Assembly (NCBI GenBank): GCA_016794425.1
Contig: JAEUHR010000057.1
Span: forward strand, 1 to 64,000
Direction: 5' to 3'
Length of the DNA: 64,000 bases
Source of the DNA: Planctomycetota bacterium
Lineage (GTDB): Bacteria; Planctomycetota; UBA1135; UBA2386
The translations under genes were made by a program, and so were the position numbers. The notes beneath the pieces were generated by a model. The model had not been told where the DNA came from, made no database searches, and saw only the letters and a program-made list of their open reading frames with translations. Below are positions 43,238 to 52,009 of this stretch, one piece after another; positions within the stretch are counted from its first letter, which is position 1, and every line of letters starts with the position of its first letter.

Positions 43238-45025
43238 ATGATCGGATCCGACCGCCCGTCGCATCAGCGTTTTCCGGCCGCGGCCCTGACCGCCTGCCTG
43301 CTGGCCGCCGCGTGCGGCGGCGGCGGCGGCGGCAGCACCAACGTCGCGCCGACGATCGTCACCGCGGCGTTCGTGGGCGCCGCCGCGACGCCGGTCGCCG
43401 GCGAGACCTTGCTGCTGTTCTTCTCGGAGGACGTCACGCTGGTGGGCGGCGCGGTGCTCGGCGACGGCGACGTCGCGCTGTCGACCAACGCGACACTCGG
43501 CGCCGTGGCGGCGCCGCCGTCCCAACTCGGGCCACGTTCGATCGCGATCACGCTCGGCACCGGCGTGTCGTTCACTCCCGGCGCGACGACGATCGCGTTC
43601 GCGGCCACCAACGACGTCGTGCGCGACCTCGGCGGCGCACTCGGCATCGGCGGCACCGCCGTGACGATCGGCACCAGCGACGGCGTCGCGCCGGTGCTGA
43701 CCAACGTGACGATCGCCGACATCGACGACGCGCTGAACGGCACCGGCGCGGCCGGCGGCACGCTGCAGGTGCCGGCCAACGGCTGGACCCTCGACCTCGC
43801 GTTCAGCGACAACGGCACGATCGACCACGCGCGCACGTCGATCACGGCCAACGTCGCCGTCGGCACGACGGCCGGCACGCAGCCGGCGGGCACCAACCTG
43901 CTGCCGTTCCTGACCGCGGTCACGACCGGCAATTCCGCGTCGAGCTGGCGCGTGCCGACGACGACGGTGTTCCCGGACGCGCCGTTCACGCTGAGCTGCG
44001 TCGTCGCCGACGCGTCCGGACTCGCTTCGGATCCGGTGACGTTCGCGGCCACGGCACGCGCGTTCACGGTCGCACTGCAGCCGTTCGAGACCAACACCAA
44101 CCCGCAGCAGGTGTGGTTCCTCGACTTCAGCCGCGACATCGAGAGCTTCACGACCAGCGCGATCACCAACGGCGTCTCGCTCGACGCCGTCGCCGGCGCC
44201 AACGGCCGCAGCGACTTCGTCGACGTGCTGTTCGCGCTGGGCCTGCAGTCGAACTCGCCGCTGTCGAACGTCGACGCCGGCCTCGACAGCAACGCGGTCG
44301 TCGTGCGGCGCTTCGAGACCGAACTGCTCGCCGACCTCGCCGAGCTCTATGCCGGCGCCAACGTGACGTTCACGACCACGGCACCGAGCGGCTCGTTCGG
44401 CACCAGCTCCAGCGTGCCGTACCACGAACTCGGCTTCTCGCGCATCAGCATCGCCGGTTCCTCGGCGACCGCCGGCGTGCTGGGCATCGCGATCTTCGAT
44501 CCGTCCAACGCGACGCAGAACGACGACACCAAGCTCGACTTCCTCGGCGAACGGCTCGGCGTGTTCTTGCACACGATCGCCGACGCCGGCCTGGGCCCGC
44601 CGGCGTCGAGCGCGTTCCGGCTGACCTTCGCCCCGCTGGCGCCGGCACTCGGCGGCACCGCGGTCGGCAACGACGGCCTCGACGGCGCGCGGCTGATCGG
44701 CTCGTTGACCGACGGCCGCACCGACGACATCGACTCCGCCATCGAGGATCTGGCCCGGTTCACGGCGGTGGTGCTGGCACACGAGTGCGGCCACTCGATG
44801 GGCCTCGTGCGCAACGGCGCGATGCCCACGGGCCTCTACGGCAACGACACCACGAACTTCCCCGGCTCGAGCGACGGCCACATCCGCACGTCGGCGCTGT
44901 TCGTGAGCGGCGCCACCAACGTGATGAGCCCGTCGCTCTCGTACGCGTCGGCGATCCACCCGCAGACGGCGTTCAACAGCCTCAACCTGGCCTACCTGCG
45001 CGAGCAGGCGTTCTACGGCAACTGA
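43238..45025 (+). CDS. Secreted zinc metalloprotease-like lipoprotein
   Basis: A 595-residue predicted lipoprotein (LTACLLAAACGGGGGG, lipobox Cys followed by a Gly run). Residues ~30-270 are beta-rich Ig-like repeats (TIVTAAFVGAAATPVAGET, APVLTNVTIADIDDALNG). The C-terminal domain has the zinc motif HECGHSMGLVRNG (His515, Glu516, His519) and a Met-turn-like NVMSP (Met563) after DGHIRTS (His538). The third ligand of classical metzincins (His/Asp ten residues after the first His) is Arg here, so His538 is the probable third ligand, as in HExxHxxGLV-N families. The ATG at 43238 gives the lipoprotein signal directly. The next gene starts 3 bp after its stop. Confidence 0.75.
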   Translation: MIGSDRPSHQRFPAAALTACLLAAACGGGGGGSTNVAPTIVTAAFVGAAATPVAGETLLLFFSEDVTLVGGAVLGDGDVALSTNATLGAVAAPPSQLGPRSIAITLGTGVSFTPGATTIAFAATNDVVRDLGGALGIGGTAVTIGTSDGVAPVLTNVTIADIDDALNGTGAAGGTLQVPANGWTLDLAFSDNGTIDHARTSITANVAVGTTAGTQPAGTNLLPFLTAVTTGNSASSWRVPTTTVFPDAPFTLSCVVADASGLASDPVTFAATARAFTVALQPFETNTNPQQVWFLDFSRDIESFTTSAITNGVSLDAVAGANGRSDFVDVLFALGLQSNSPLSNVDAGLDSNAVVVRRFETELLADLAELYAGANVTFTTTAPSGSFGTSSSVPYHELGFSRISIAGSSATAGVLGIAIFDPSNATQNDDTKLDFLGERLGVFLHTIADAGLGPPASSAFRLTFAPLAPALGGTAVGNDGLDGARLIGSLTDGRTDDIDSAIEDLARFTAVVLAHECGHSMGLVRNGAMPTGLYGNDTTNFPGSSDGHIRTSALFVSGATNVMSPSLSYASAIHPQTAFNSLNLAYLREQAFYGN

Positions 45026-45027
45026 CC

Positions 45028-45996
45028 ATGCGCACCGCCCCCTTCGTGTTCTCGATCCTCTGCCTGCCGGCGCTGCTCGCGGCGCAGGAGCTGCGCCGCG
45101 GTCTCGTCACCGCCGACGCGGTCGTCGTCGCGCGCGGCGTGCAGCGCACCGAAGTCGGCGACGACCTCGTCGTGCACCGGCTGCAGGTCGTGCGCCCGGT
45201 GCGCGGCGCCGGCGGTGCGGCGACGCTGGCCGTGCTGGAGTTCCCGCGGCTGGGCCTGCACCAGCGGCCGTCGCCGCGCCAGTCGCGGCTCTACTGCCTG
45301 CAGGACGCGACCGCGCAGGCTGGGCGCCTCGGACTGCCGGCCGCCGACGGGCCGTACTACAAGATGGTCGGCTGGCCCGGCAGCAACCCGCTGGTCGGCG
45401 CCGAGATCGACCGCGACCCGGTGTTCGCGTTCGCGGCCCTGCTGGCGGCCAGCGACGCCGGCGCGCCGCCGGCCACCACCGCCGAAGCGCTGTGCCGCAC
45501 CGCGCTGGAGGGCGACGCGAGCGTGCGTGTCGAGGCCGTGCGCTACCTGACCGAACGGCCGGACCTGCGCAGCCACCTCGACGGCCTGCAGTGGAGCCGC
45601 GCGATGTCGCGCGCCGCCGGCGAACTCGACGACGTGCCGTACAAGATCGCGCTGGCCGAGTTGTGCGCCGAGCAGCGCCTCGACGGCCTGCTGGACGCGC
45701 TGGCCGTGTCGCTCGGCCCGGTGACCGATCCCGAGTACGCGCGCACCGTCGGCCGGATCGGCAAGCTGCTGCACGGCGAGGCGGCGACGGCGAAGCTGGA
45801 GACCAGGCTGCGCAGCGCCGGCGCCAGTGCGGACCGCAAGGCGCTGCTGCTGGCCATCGGCGCCACCGACACCGAGAGCGCGCTGCAGGCGCTGCTGCGG
45901 CTGCACGAAGTCGGCAACGACCCGGCGGTCGAGGCCGCGCTGCAGGAACACCGTTCGCCGCGCGCCCGGGAAGCCGTCGCGCGGCGCAACCGCTGA
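45028..45996 (+). CDS. Secreted HEAT-like protein of unknown function
   Basis: A 322-residue exported protein. The signal peptide is FVFSILCLPALLAAQ. The first ~130 residues are beta-rich (ADAVVVARGVQRTEVGDDLV, AATLAVLEFPRLGLH) and may resemble the domain that follows signal peptides in several planctomycete secreted proteins. The remainder is helical and reads as HEAT-like repeats (DASVRVEAVRYLTERPDL, ALQALLRLHEVGNDPAVEAA). No enzyme motif is visible. It begins 3 bp after the metalloprotease gene and shares its strand, so the two are very probably co-transcribed and may act together. Confidence 0.65.
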   Translation: MRTAPFVFSILCLPALLAAQELRRGLVTADAVVVARGVQRTEVGDDLVVHRLQVVRPVRGAGGAATLAVLEFPRLGLHQRPSPRQSRLYCLQDATAQAGRLGLPAADGPYYKMVGWPGSNPLVGAEIDRDPVFAFAALLAASDAGAPPATTAEALCRTALEGDASVRVEAVRYLTERPDLRSHLDGLQWSRAMSRAAGELDDVPYKIALAELCAEQRLDGLLDALAVSLGPVTDPEYARTVGRIGKLLHGEAATAKLETRLRSAGASADRKALLLAIGATDTESALQALLRLHEVGNDPAVEAALQEHRSPRAREAVARRNR

Positions 45997-46189
45997 GCCG
46001 CCGAGGCGCGGCAACACGGCGGCGAGGCGGGAAAATGCGCGGTCGGCCGGCCCGACGAGGTGGGCTGGGAACACGGAGGAGAGGAGCGAGCGAAACAGCG
46101 CCTGGCTCGACCGCGCGATCCCTTCGACGAACGCCAGCGCGCGCGGGTTCCGTCGTCGTCGAGGACCGCGACGGCGCGGCGCGGGCGCC

Positions 46190-47257
46190 TCAGCGGCGCA
46201 GCCGTTCGAGCACGCGCAGCGCCTCACCGCGCTCGAACAGCGCCTCGCGCGGCTGCAGATCGGCCGCGACCCGCGGCATCGGCACGCCGTTGCCGTGCCA
46301 GCGCCGGTCCGAACCACCGTCGGTCGGGTTGCCGAGGTAGACCGCGCCGCTGCCGGTCAGCGACCACTCGACCATCGGCCGCACGCTGCGACCCGCGAAC
46401 AGCATCAGCCGCGGTGCCAAGGGGCCTTCGAGCGCGAGTTCGAGCTCGAACCCGCCGCGCAGGAGCCAGCGCAGCGAGTCCTGCTCGGCGCGCGCCAGCG
46501 CCGCGCCGGCCGGGAAGATCGCGTCGCTGCGATCGCTGATCGCCGCCACCGCCGTGACGGCGCGCCGTACCAGCGGGTCGGGCTTCTGGTTCTGGCGCGG
46601 CAGCAGCGCGAGCGACTGCCGCAGCGGCGCCGTGAACAGCACCAGCCGCTCGCGCGGCGCGGCGGCCGCGCGGTCCGCGGCCACCAGCGTGCGATCGAGC
46701 ACGAGCAGCGGCCCGAGGGCAATCGCGCGGTAGAGGTCACCGCCGTCGCCGCAGCAGCTGAACCGCAGGCCGGCCCAGGCGCCCGGCCGTTCGATCCACG
46801 TCGCGGCCTCGCCGCGCCGCCAGGGCTGCAGCAGCCGATCACCGTCCTGCACGCGCACGTCGCGCAGCCGTTCGCGCGCGGTCGGCGACAGCGCGATCCG
46901 CACCAGCGAGCCGTCGCCGAGGCGCAGCTCGAGTCCGAGCGGGAACGGCCCCGCCGACTCCCCGGACCGCAGGTGCACGAAACCGTCGGGCGCGACCAGC
47001 AGTTCGCGCCCGGACGGGAACGTCAGCTTGACGCCGACACGCTGCACCTCGATGCGCGCGCCGCCGGCCGTCGTGCAGCCGTCCGGCGACCAGCGCAGGG
47101 CGGCGCGGGGGCCGGGCGGAAAGCCGCCGTCGCCGAGGCCGTACTCGGCCAGCGGCACCGGATCCTCGGCCGCTGCCAGCACCACCTCGCTCGGCACCCC
47201 GGGCGGAGTCTGCGGCAGACACGTGACGGACAGCAGGATGGCGAGCGAAAGGGCCAT
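46190..47257 (-). CDS. Secreted protein of unknown function
   Basis: About 355 residues. The ATG at 47257 opens a signal peptide (MALSLAILLSVTCLPQTPP); an earlier in-frame start at 47311 would put 18 polar residues in front of it. The mature protein is beta-rich (GARIEVQRVGVKLTFPSGRE, DGFVHLRSGESAGPFPLGLE) with ATWIERPGAWAGLRFSCCGD in the middle and many Arg/Leu blocks. I do not recognise a family and see no catalytic triad or metal site. It stands alone; its stop faces the HEAT-like gene (193-bp gap that holds nothing I can support). Confidence 0.55.
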   Translation of the reverse strand: MALSLAILLSVTCLPQTPPGVPSEVVLAAAEDPVPLAEYGLGDGGFPPGPRAALRWSPDGCTTAGGARIEVQRVGVKLTFPSGRELLVAPDGFVHLRSGESAGPFPLGLELRLGDGSLVRIALSPTARERLRDVRVQDGDRLLQPWRRGEAATWIERPGAWAGLRFSCCGDGGDLYRAIALGPLLVLDRTLVAADRAAAAPRERLVLFTAPLRQSLALLPRQNQKPDPLVRRAVTAVAAISDRSDAIFPAGAALARAEQDSLRWLLRGGFELELALEGPLAPRLMLFAGRSVRPMVEWSLTGSGAVYLGNPTDGGSDRRWHGNGVPMPRVAADLQPREALFERGEALRVLERLRR

Positions 47258-47411
47258 GGCATGGGCTGCATCGGCCGCGCCGGGCCGACAACTGATGGCT
47301 CGAGTGGGCAAAGCCGAGCGGGCGCCGCAACCCTGACGCCGGCCGCATGCCGCGAAGCGCGCGGCGGCGGCTACGGGCGTTCACCCGGGCACCACAGCGC
47401 CCCGTCCGCCG

Positions 47412-48683
47412 TCAGTCCTTGGGGTCGGGCAGCACGCCGAGCTGCTGGGCCAGCGCGCCCAGGAAGGCCCCGACGTCGGTGACGATGCCCTGGCTCTGCG
47501 CCGAGCCGCGGTCGCTGAGCTTGCTGACGACCGCCGGATGGATGTCGACGCAGACGGTGTGGACCTCGGCCGGGATCATGTTGCCGGTGCCGATGCCGTG
47601 CAGCATCGAGCTCAGGATCACGACCAGACCGGCGTTGTCGAGGATGCGCGCGTAGCCGTCCTGCGCCGCGATCAGGTCCATCTGCGTGTCCGGCAGCGGA
47701 CCGTCGTCGCGGATCGAACCGGCCAGACAGAACGGCACCTTCGCCTGCACGCAGGCGTGCATGACGCCGGTCTTCAGCAGGCCCTTCTGCACGGCCGCTT
47801 CGATGCTGCCGGCCCGGCGGATCGTGTTGATGGCCCGCATGTGGTGCATGTGCCCGTGCACGGCCGCACGACCGGTACGCACCTCGATGCCGAGGCTGGT
47901 GCCGAACAGCGCCGCTTCGATGTCGTGCACGGCGAGCGCGTTGCCGCTCAGCAGGCCGTCGACGAGGCCGGCGCGCAGGATCGCCGCCAGCGGCGCGACG
48001 GCGCCGACGTGCACGACCACCGGCCCGGCGACCAGCACGACCTTCTTGCCCTCGGCCCGCACGCGCCGCCACTCCAGCACGACTTCGGCGACCTGCGCGG
48101 CGAGTTGCCGTTCGGAGCTGGCACCGCTCTGCATGAAGCCGAACCGGCCGCCGTCCTGCTGCAACTTGCGCGACGTATGGGGCGTCATGCGGATGCCCGT
48201 GTAGCCGACGACCACGCGCTGGCCGCGGCGCAGGTCACGCAACTTCACGCAGCGGAAGGCTCCGTCCTCCTGCACCAGGGCCGCGTCCATGCGCTGGCCC
48301 AGCACCGGCAGCCACTCGCCGTCGAGGCGCACCTCGGTGGCGAGGTTGGTGGTCGAATAGAAGTTCTCCGGCGCGGTGCCGTCGATGTCCACCTCGGCCA
48401 GCACGGCATCCTGGGTCTCGGTCTCGCTGAGGCCGAGCGACATCAGGTCGGCGCGCACCCGTTCGAACACCTCCGCGTCCGGCGCCGTGACCTCGAGTTC
48501 GAGCAGGCTCTCGTCGAGCCGGTGCTTGCCGATGTCGAGCCGCACGACGCGATAGCTGGCGCCCGCCGCCTGCACGGCCTCGAGCGCATCCGACATCAGA
48601 CCGGAGTCGATCAGGTGCCCGCGGGCCTGGAACGTCGCGGTGATCGGCGGCTTCGACTTGCGGGGCTTCGACGGCTTGCTCAC
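47412..48683 (-). CDS. LOR/SDH-family protein (TIGR00300, ornithine cyclodeaminase-like)
   Basis: A 423-residue cytoplasmic protein of the TIGR00300 / LOR-SDH conserved-region family. Landmarks are TFQARGHLIDSGLMSDALE, RVVVGYTGIRMTPHTSRK, KKVVLVAGPVVVHVGAVAPL (nucleotide-binding strand), NALAVHDIEAALFGTSLGI, VHGHMHHMRAINTIRRAGS and a C-terminal AEVHTVCVDIHPAVVSKLSD. In archaea a member of this family is an NAD-dependent ornithine cyclodeaminase making proline, and the same module forms the C-terminal part of cyanobacterial arginine-degrading enzymes. The activity in this organism is inferred from those relatives only. The GTG at 48683 starts a basic 12-residue leader before the conserved part. 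No arginine genes are adjacent. Confidence 0.75.
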   Translation of the reverse strand: MSKPSKPRKSKPPITATFQARGHLIDSGLMSDALEAVQAAGASYRVVRLDIGKHRLDESLLELEVTAPDAEVFERVRADLMSLGLSETETQDAVLAEVDIDGTAPENFYSTTNLATEVRLDGEWLPVLGQRMDAALVQEDGAFRCVKLRDLRRGQRVVVGYTGIRMTPHTSRKLQQDGGRFGFMQSGASSERQLAAQVAEVVLEWRRVRAEGKKVVLVAGPVVVHVGAVAPLAAILRAGLVDGLLSGNALAVHDIEAALFGTSLGIEVRTGRAAVHGHMHHMRAINTIRRAGSIEAAVQKGLLKTGVMHACVQAKVPFCLAGSIRDDGPLPDTQMDLIAAQDGYARILDNAGLVVILSSMLHGIGTGNMIPAEVHTVCVDIHPAVVSKLSDRGSAQSQGIVTDVGAFLGALAQQLGVLPDPKD

Positions 48684-48745
48684 GGCGGCCGAACGTAGCC
48701 GGCAGGACGGCGGGCCGAACCGCCAACCCGCCGAATCGTCAGGTG

Positions 48746-49330
48746 TCAGCGCGCGCCGGTCGTGCGGTGCAGCAGGGCCCGCTGCACCGCCACTTCGGCG
48801 ATCGGCGTCACGCCCGCCGCGCCCGTGGCCGCGCCCGTGGTCGGCGTCGCAGCGTCGCTGCCGTCGCTGCCGACGCCGAACGACTCCAGCGCGAACTCGA
48901 CGCCGACTGCGACCGCCCGGTAGCGCGCCACCAGCACCTGGCCGCCGACCGCGAACACCGAGACCAGCTCGCCATCGCACAGCCGCGCCGGCAGCACGAT
49001 GCCGTTCTGCTCGTCGATGCGGTACCGCCCGGCCGCCGCGTCGTCGACCAGCAGCAGGTAGTCGCGCGCCTGCGCCGAAGCCCCCTCGCCGTAGCGCAAC
49101 ACCCAGCGCAGGCGGTCGGTGGCACCGGCGACCGGCTCGACGTCGAGGCCCATCGGCACCTCACGGACGCCGTTCTCGCCGTACATGCGCAAGGTCCCGC
49201 GGTGCGAGCCGACGAACGGCGCCACGGCACCGGGCACGCCGCTCGGGGCAAACCCGCCCACCGGCGACGCCGGCGCCGAAGCACACCCAACCCAGCAGAC
49301 CACGAACGGAACCGCAGCGGCAGCGCGCAT
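48746..49330 (-). CDS. Hypothetical lipoprotein
   Basis: A 194-residue predicted lipoprotein with signal AAAAVPFVVCWVGCASAPAS (lipidated Cys at about residue 16). The mature part is a beta-rich domain (HRGTLRMYGENGVREVPMGL, LRWVLRYGEGASAQARDYLL, RYRIDEQNGIVLPARLCDGE), resembling small lipocalin- or META-like folds, then a Ala/Thr/Gly-rich linker and a short C-terminal segment. No recognised family and no catalytic residues. It is divergent from the small secreted gene at 49423 across 92 bp. Confidence 0.6.
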   Translation of the reverse strand: MRAAAAVPFVVCWVGCASAPASPVGGFAPSGVPGAVAPFVGSHRGTLRMYGENGVREVPMGLDVEPVAGATDRLRWVLRYGEGASAQARDYLLLVDDAAAGRYRIDEQNGIVLPARLCDGELVSVFAVGGQVLVARYRAVAVGVEFALESFGVGSDGSDAATPTTGAATGAAGVTPIAEVAVQRALLHRTTGAR

Positions 49331-49422
49331 GGTGCCGGGCGTACCGGCCGTCGGCGCGGACGCAAGGGCCGGAATTCCCGTCGCCGACGTTCCGGCCCGG
49401 CCGCCGCCGCCCCTGACCGGGC

Positions 49423-49830
49423 ATGAACCCGCGCCTCTTCGTTGCTCTGTTCTCCGCCCCGCTGCTGCTGACCGGCCTCGCGGCCCAGGACCTGCGCCTC
49501 GGCACCGAGGTCCATGGCACCACGATCACCGCGACCGTCGCCGGTGCGGCGGCGGGCGACCTGGTGGTGCTGGTGCTCGGGCTCGACCGCTCTGGCCTCG
49601 AGCTGCCGGGCGGCCAGGTGCTCGGGGTCGCGCCGGATCTGATCACGGGATGCTCGCTGGCGCGTGGGGAAGGCGCGCTGGCGATCGACGTGAAGCTGCC
49701 GGGCCTCGAACGGGACCTCGTCTGCTTCGCCCAAGCCGTGCGCGTCTGCCCGTCGCTGCCGCTGGAGGATGCGGCGGCGATCGGCCTGTCGCCCGTGCGG
49801 GAACTGCGGGTGCCGGCCATCCGCCGGTGA
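49423..49830 (+). CDS. Small secreted protein
   Basis: A 135-residue protein with a signal peptide (LFVALFSAPLLLTGLAAQDL) and a mature domain of about 110 residues made of alternating strands (TEVHGTTITATVAGAAAGDL, VVLVLGLDRSGLELPGGQ). Its pattern resembles the short terminal domains on the large secreted proteins in this window (propeller and kelch genes), here standing alone. No enzymatic motif. A strong terminator follows at 49854. Confidence 0.6.
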   Translation: MNPRLFVALFSAPLLLTGLAAQDLRLGTEVHGTTITATVAGAAAGDLVVLVLGLDRSGLELPGGQVLGVAPDLITGCSLARGEGALAIDVKLPGLERDLVCFAQAVRVCPSLPLEDAAAIGLSPVRELRVPAIRR

Positions 49831-49853
49831 CCCGCCCCGTCGCATGGCTGCAT

Positions 49854-49892
49854 GCGGCGCGAGGGCTCGCCCCCTCGCGCCGCGTGCTTTTT
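49854..49892 (+). terminator. Rho-independent terminator
   Basis: A perfect 12-bp stem (GCGGCGCGAGGG at 49854-49865, complement at 49872-49883) has a 6-nt loop and is followed by GTGC and five T residues at 49888-49892. It lies 24 bp after the stop of the small secreted-protein gene and shields the MoxR cassette from read-through. This is the clearest intrinsic terminator in the window. Confidence 0.88.
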
Positions 49893-49990
49893 CGGGCTGA
49901 ACTCCGCGGCGTCGCCGGACGTTGGGCCGGCCACCCCGCCGCGACCGCGCCCGGCGCAGGACGGCCTTCCCCACGCCGCCGACGTGTAGC

Positions 49991-50929
49991 ATGCGCACCG
50001 CCACGCACTCCTCGCGGATGTCCCCACTCGCGCAGAAACTCACCCAGGCCATCGGCCAGTCGCTCCGCGGCAAGGAGGACGCGATCGAACTCGCGGTCAC
50101 GGCCCTGTTCGCCGGCGGCCACCTGCTGATCGAAGACCACCCGGGCGTCGGCAAGACGCTGCTGGCCAAGTGCATGGCGCGCGCGCTCGACCTGCCGTTC
50201 CAGCGCGTGCAGTGCACCGCCGACCTGCTGCCGAGCGACATCGTCGGCGCGCAGGTCTACCACCCGCGCACCGGCGAACTGACGTTCCGGCCCGGACCGG
50301 TGTTCACGTCGGTGCTGCTGGCCGACGAACTGAACCGCACACCGCCGCGCACGCAGTCGGCACTGCTCGAGTGCATGGCCGAACGGCGCGTCACGATCGA
50401 CCGCGACAGCCACGTGCTGCCCGATCCGTTCTTCGTGATCGCGACGCAGAACCCGATGACCTCGGCCGGCACCTACCCGCTGCCCGAGAACCAGCTCGAC
50501 CGCTTCCTGCTGAGCCTGCGGCTCGGCTACCCGAGCCCCGAGGAGGAGATCGAGGTCGTGGCGCGCGAGGACGGGCACCGGCTCGCCGACGAGGTGCGGC
50601 CGGTGGCGACGCGCGACGAACTGTTCGCGGCGCGCTCGGCGATCGACGGCGTGCGCTGCGATCGCGAACTCGCCGCGTTCATCGTCGAACTGGCGCACCG
50701 CACGCGCACGACCGCCGACGCGGTGCTGGGCGTCAGCACGCGCGGCGCGCAGGCGCTGCACCGCGCTTGCCGCGCGCGCGCCTTCGTGCACGGCCGCAAC
50801 TTCGTCGTGCCCGACGATGTCCGGGCACTGCTGGTCCCGGCCTGGGCCCACCGCATGACCGGCCGCTCCGGCAGCGACACCGAAGCGCTGCTGCACGAGA
50901 TCCTCGCCCACACGCCGCTGCCCGACTGA
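49991..50929 (+). CDS. MoxR-family AAA+ ATPase
   Basis: A 312-residue AAA+ chaperone-like ATPase. Walker A is EDHPGVGKTLLAK, Walker B is SVLLADELNRTPPRTQSALL, sensor 1 is FFVIATQNP, followed by GTYPLPENQLDRFLLSLRLG and the lid domain with GVSTRGAQALHRACRARAF and VVPDDVRALLVPAWAHR, all standard for MoxR. Proteins of this family are thought to help assemble or insert cofactors in partner complexes together with DUF58 and transglutaminase or vWA proteins, as encoded directly downstream here (6-bp gap). An alternative ATG at 50018 is possible; neither has a clear ribosome site. Confidence 0.92.
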   Translation: MRTATHSSRMSPLAQKLTQAIGQSLRGKEDAIELAVTALFAGGHLLIEDHPGVGKTLLAKCMARALDLPFQRVQCTADLLPSDIVGAQVYHPRTGELTFRPGPVFTSVLLADELNRTPPRTQSALLECMAERRVTIDRDSHVLPDPFFVIATQNPMTSAGTYPLPENQLDRFLLSLRLGYPSPEEEIEVVAREDGHRLADEVRPVATRDELFAARSAIDGVRCDRELAAFIVELAHRTRTTADAVLGVSTRGAQALHRACRARAFVHGRNFVVPDDVRALLVPAWAHRMTGRSGSDTEALLHEILAHTPLPD

Positions 50930-50935
50930 CGACCG

Positions 50936-52009
50936 ATGGCGACCTCGAGCAGCTCCGTCGAACTGACGCTGCGCGGCAAAGTCGTCGCGTGGCTGACGGC
51001 GCTGGCGGCCGGCGCGGCATGGCTCGGCGACGACGCCAACGCGCGGCTCGCGGCGGCGATGCTGGCGGCGCCGCTGGTGGTCGACTTCGTCGCCAAACAA
51101 CGCCGACTGCACCACACCGAGGTGCAGGTCGCCGCGCGCCGCGCGGTCGCCGGCGCGCCGTTCGTCGACCACCTGACGCTGGTGCACCGCGGCCGCCGCG
51201 GCGCGCGCGAGTGCCTGCTCAGCGAACCGCGCACGATGCGCTACGAACCGCCGCTGATGCTCGGCACGCTGCGGCCGGGCGCGCCGATGCGGGTCGCGCT
51301 GCGCGGTCGCAGCCTGCAGCGCAGCCACGTGCTCGAACGCGTGTTCGTGCTGATGTCGGTCTGGCCGCTGGCACTGTTCCGCTCACGCGCGGTGATCACG
51401 GTCGCGACCGACTTCGTCACCGAACCGGCGCGCGTGCCGCTGTCGGCCGAGGTCGTGCAGGCGCTTGCCGAACAGCAGGCGTCGCCGCGCGACCACGCGG
51501 TCGCGGTCGGGCTGGAGTTCCACTCCCTGCGCGAACAGCTGCCGCACGAGGACGCGCGCGGCGTGCACGCGCTGCGCAGCGCGGCGCTCGGCACGCTCGT
51601 GCGCCGCGTCACGCGCGGCCGGCTGCCGCACACGGTCGGCCTGGTGCTGGACCTGCGGCGGCCGCCGGGCCGGCCGCTGTACCAGGGCTCGCGCCGCTTC
51701 GAATGGAGCCTCGGCGCCTGCGCATCGCTGGTCGCCTGGCTGCGCCAGCGCGCCGCGCAGATCCTCGTGCTGGTGCTCGACGAGCGCTCCGAGCGGTTCC
51801 TGGTGCAGGGCCCGGCGCAGGAACACGAACTGCTGACGCTGCTGGCCGAGGCGCAGCCGACGGCGCACCGCGCGCTGCCGCCCGACGTGTTCGACCAGCT
51901 GCTGCGCCTCGAACACTGCTTCTGGATCCCGGCCGGCGCCTACACCGCGTCGCCGGAGATCGCGGCGATGCCGCGCACGGTCACGGTGGTCGGAGGCGAC
52001 TTCGAATGA
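50936..52009 (+). CDS. DUF58 domain protein
   Basis: A 357-residue protein of the kind regularly paired with MoxR ATPases. An N-terminal hydrophobic hairpin (VVAWLTALAAGAAWLG and AAAMLAAPLVVDFVA) is followed by a beta-rich part and the DUF58 core near residues 190-225 (EFHSLREQLPHEDARGVHAL ... RSAALGTLVRR), where the family's R-Y--GD--R-IHW signature is only partly kept (H in place of Y, HALRSAA for IHW-AS). The later VLVLDERSERFLVQGP resembles the vWA-like end of DUF58. It is 6 bp after moxR and overlaps the transglutaminase gene by 4 nt. Confidence 0.82.
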   Translation: MATSSSSVELTLRGKVVAWLTALAAGAAWLGDDANARLAAAMLAAPLVVDFVAKQRRLHHTEVQVAARRAVAGAPFVDHLTLVHRGRRGARECLLSEPRTMRYEPPLMLGTLRPGAPMRVALRGRSLQRSHVLERVFVLMSVWPLALFRSRAVITVATDFVTEPARVPLSAEVVQALAEQQASPRDHAVAVGLEFHSLREQLPHEDARGVHALRSAALGTLVRRVTRGRLPHTVGLVLDLRRPPGRPLYQGSRRFEWSLGACASLVAWLRQRAAQILVLVLDERSERFLVQGPAQEHELLTLLAEAQPTAHRALPPDVFDQLLRLEHCFWIPAGAYTASPEIAAMPRTVTVVGGDFE

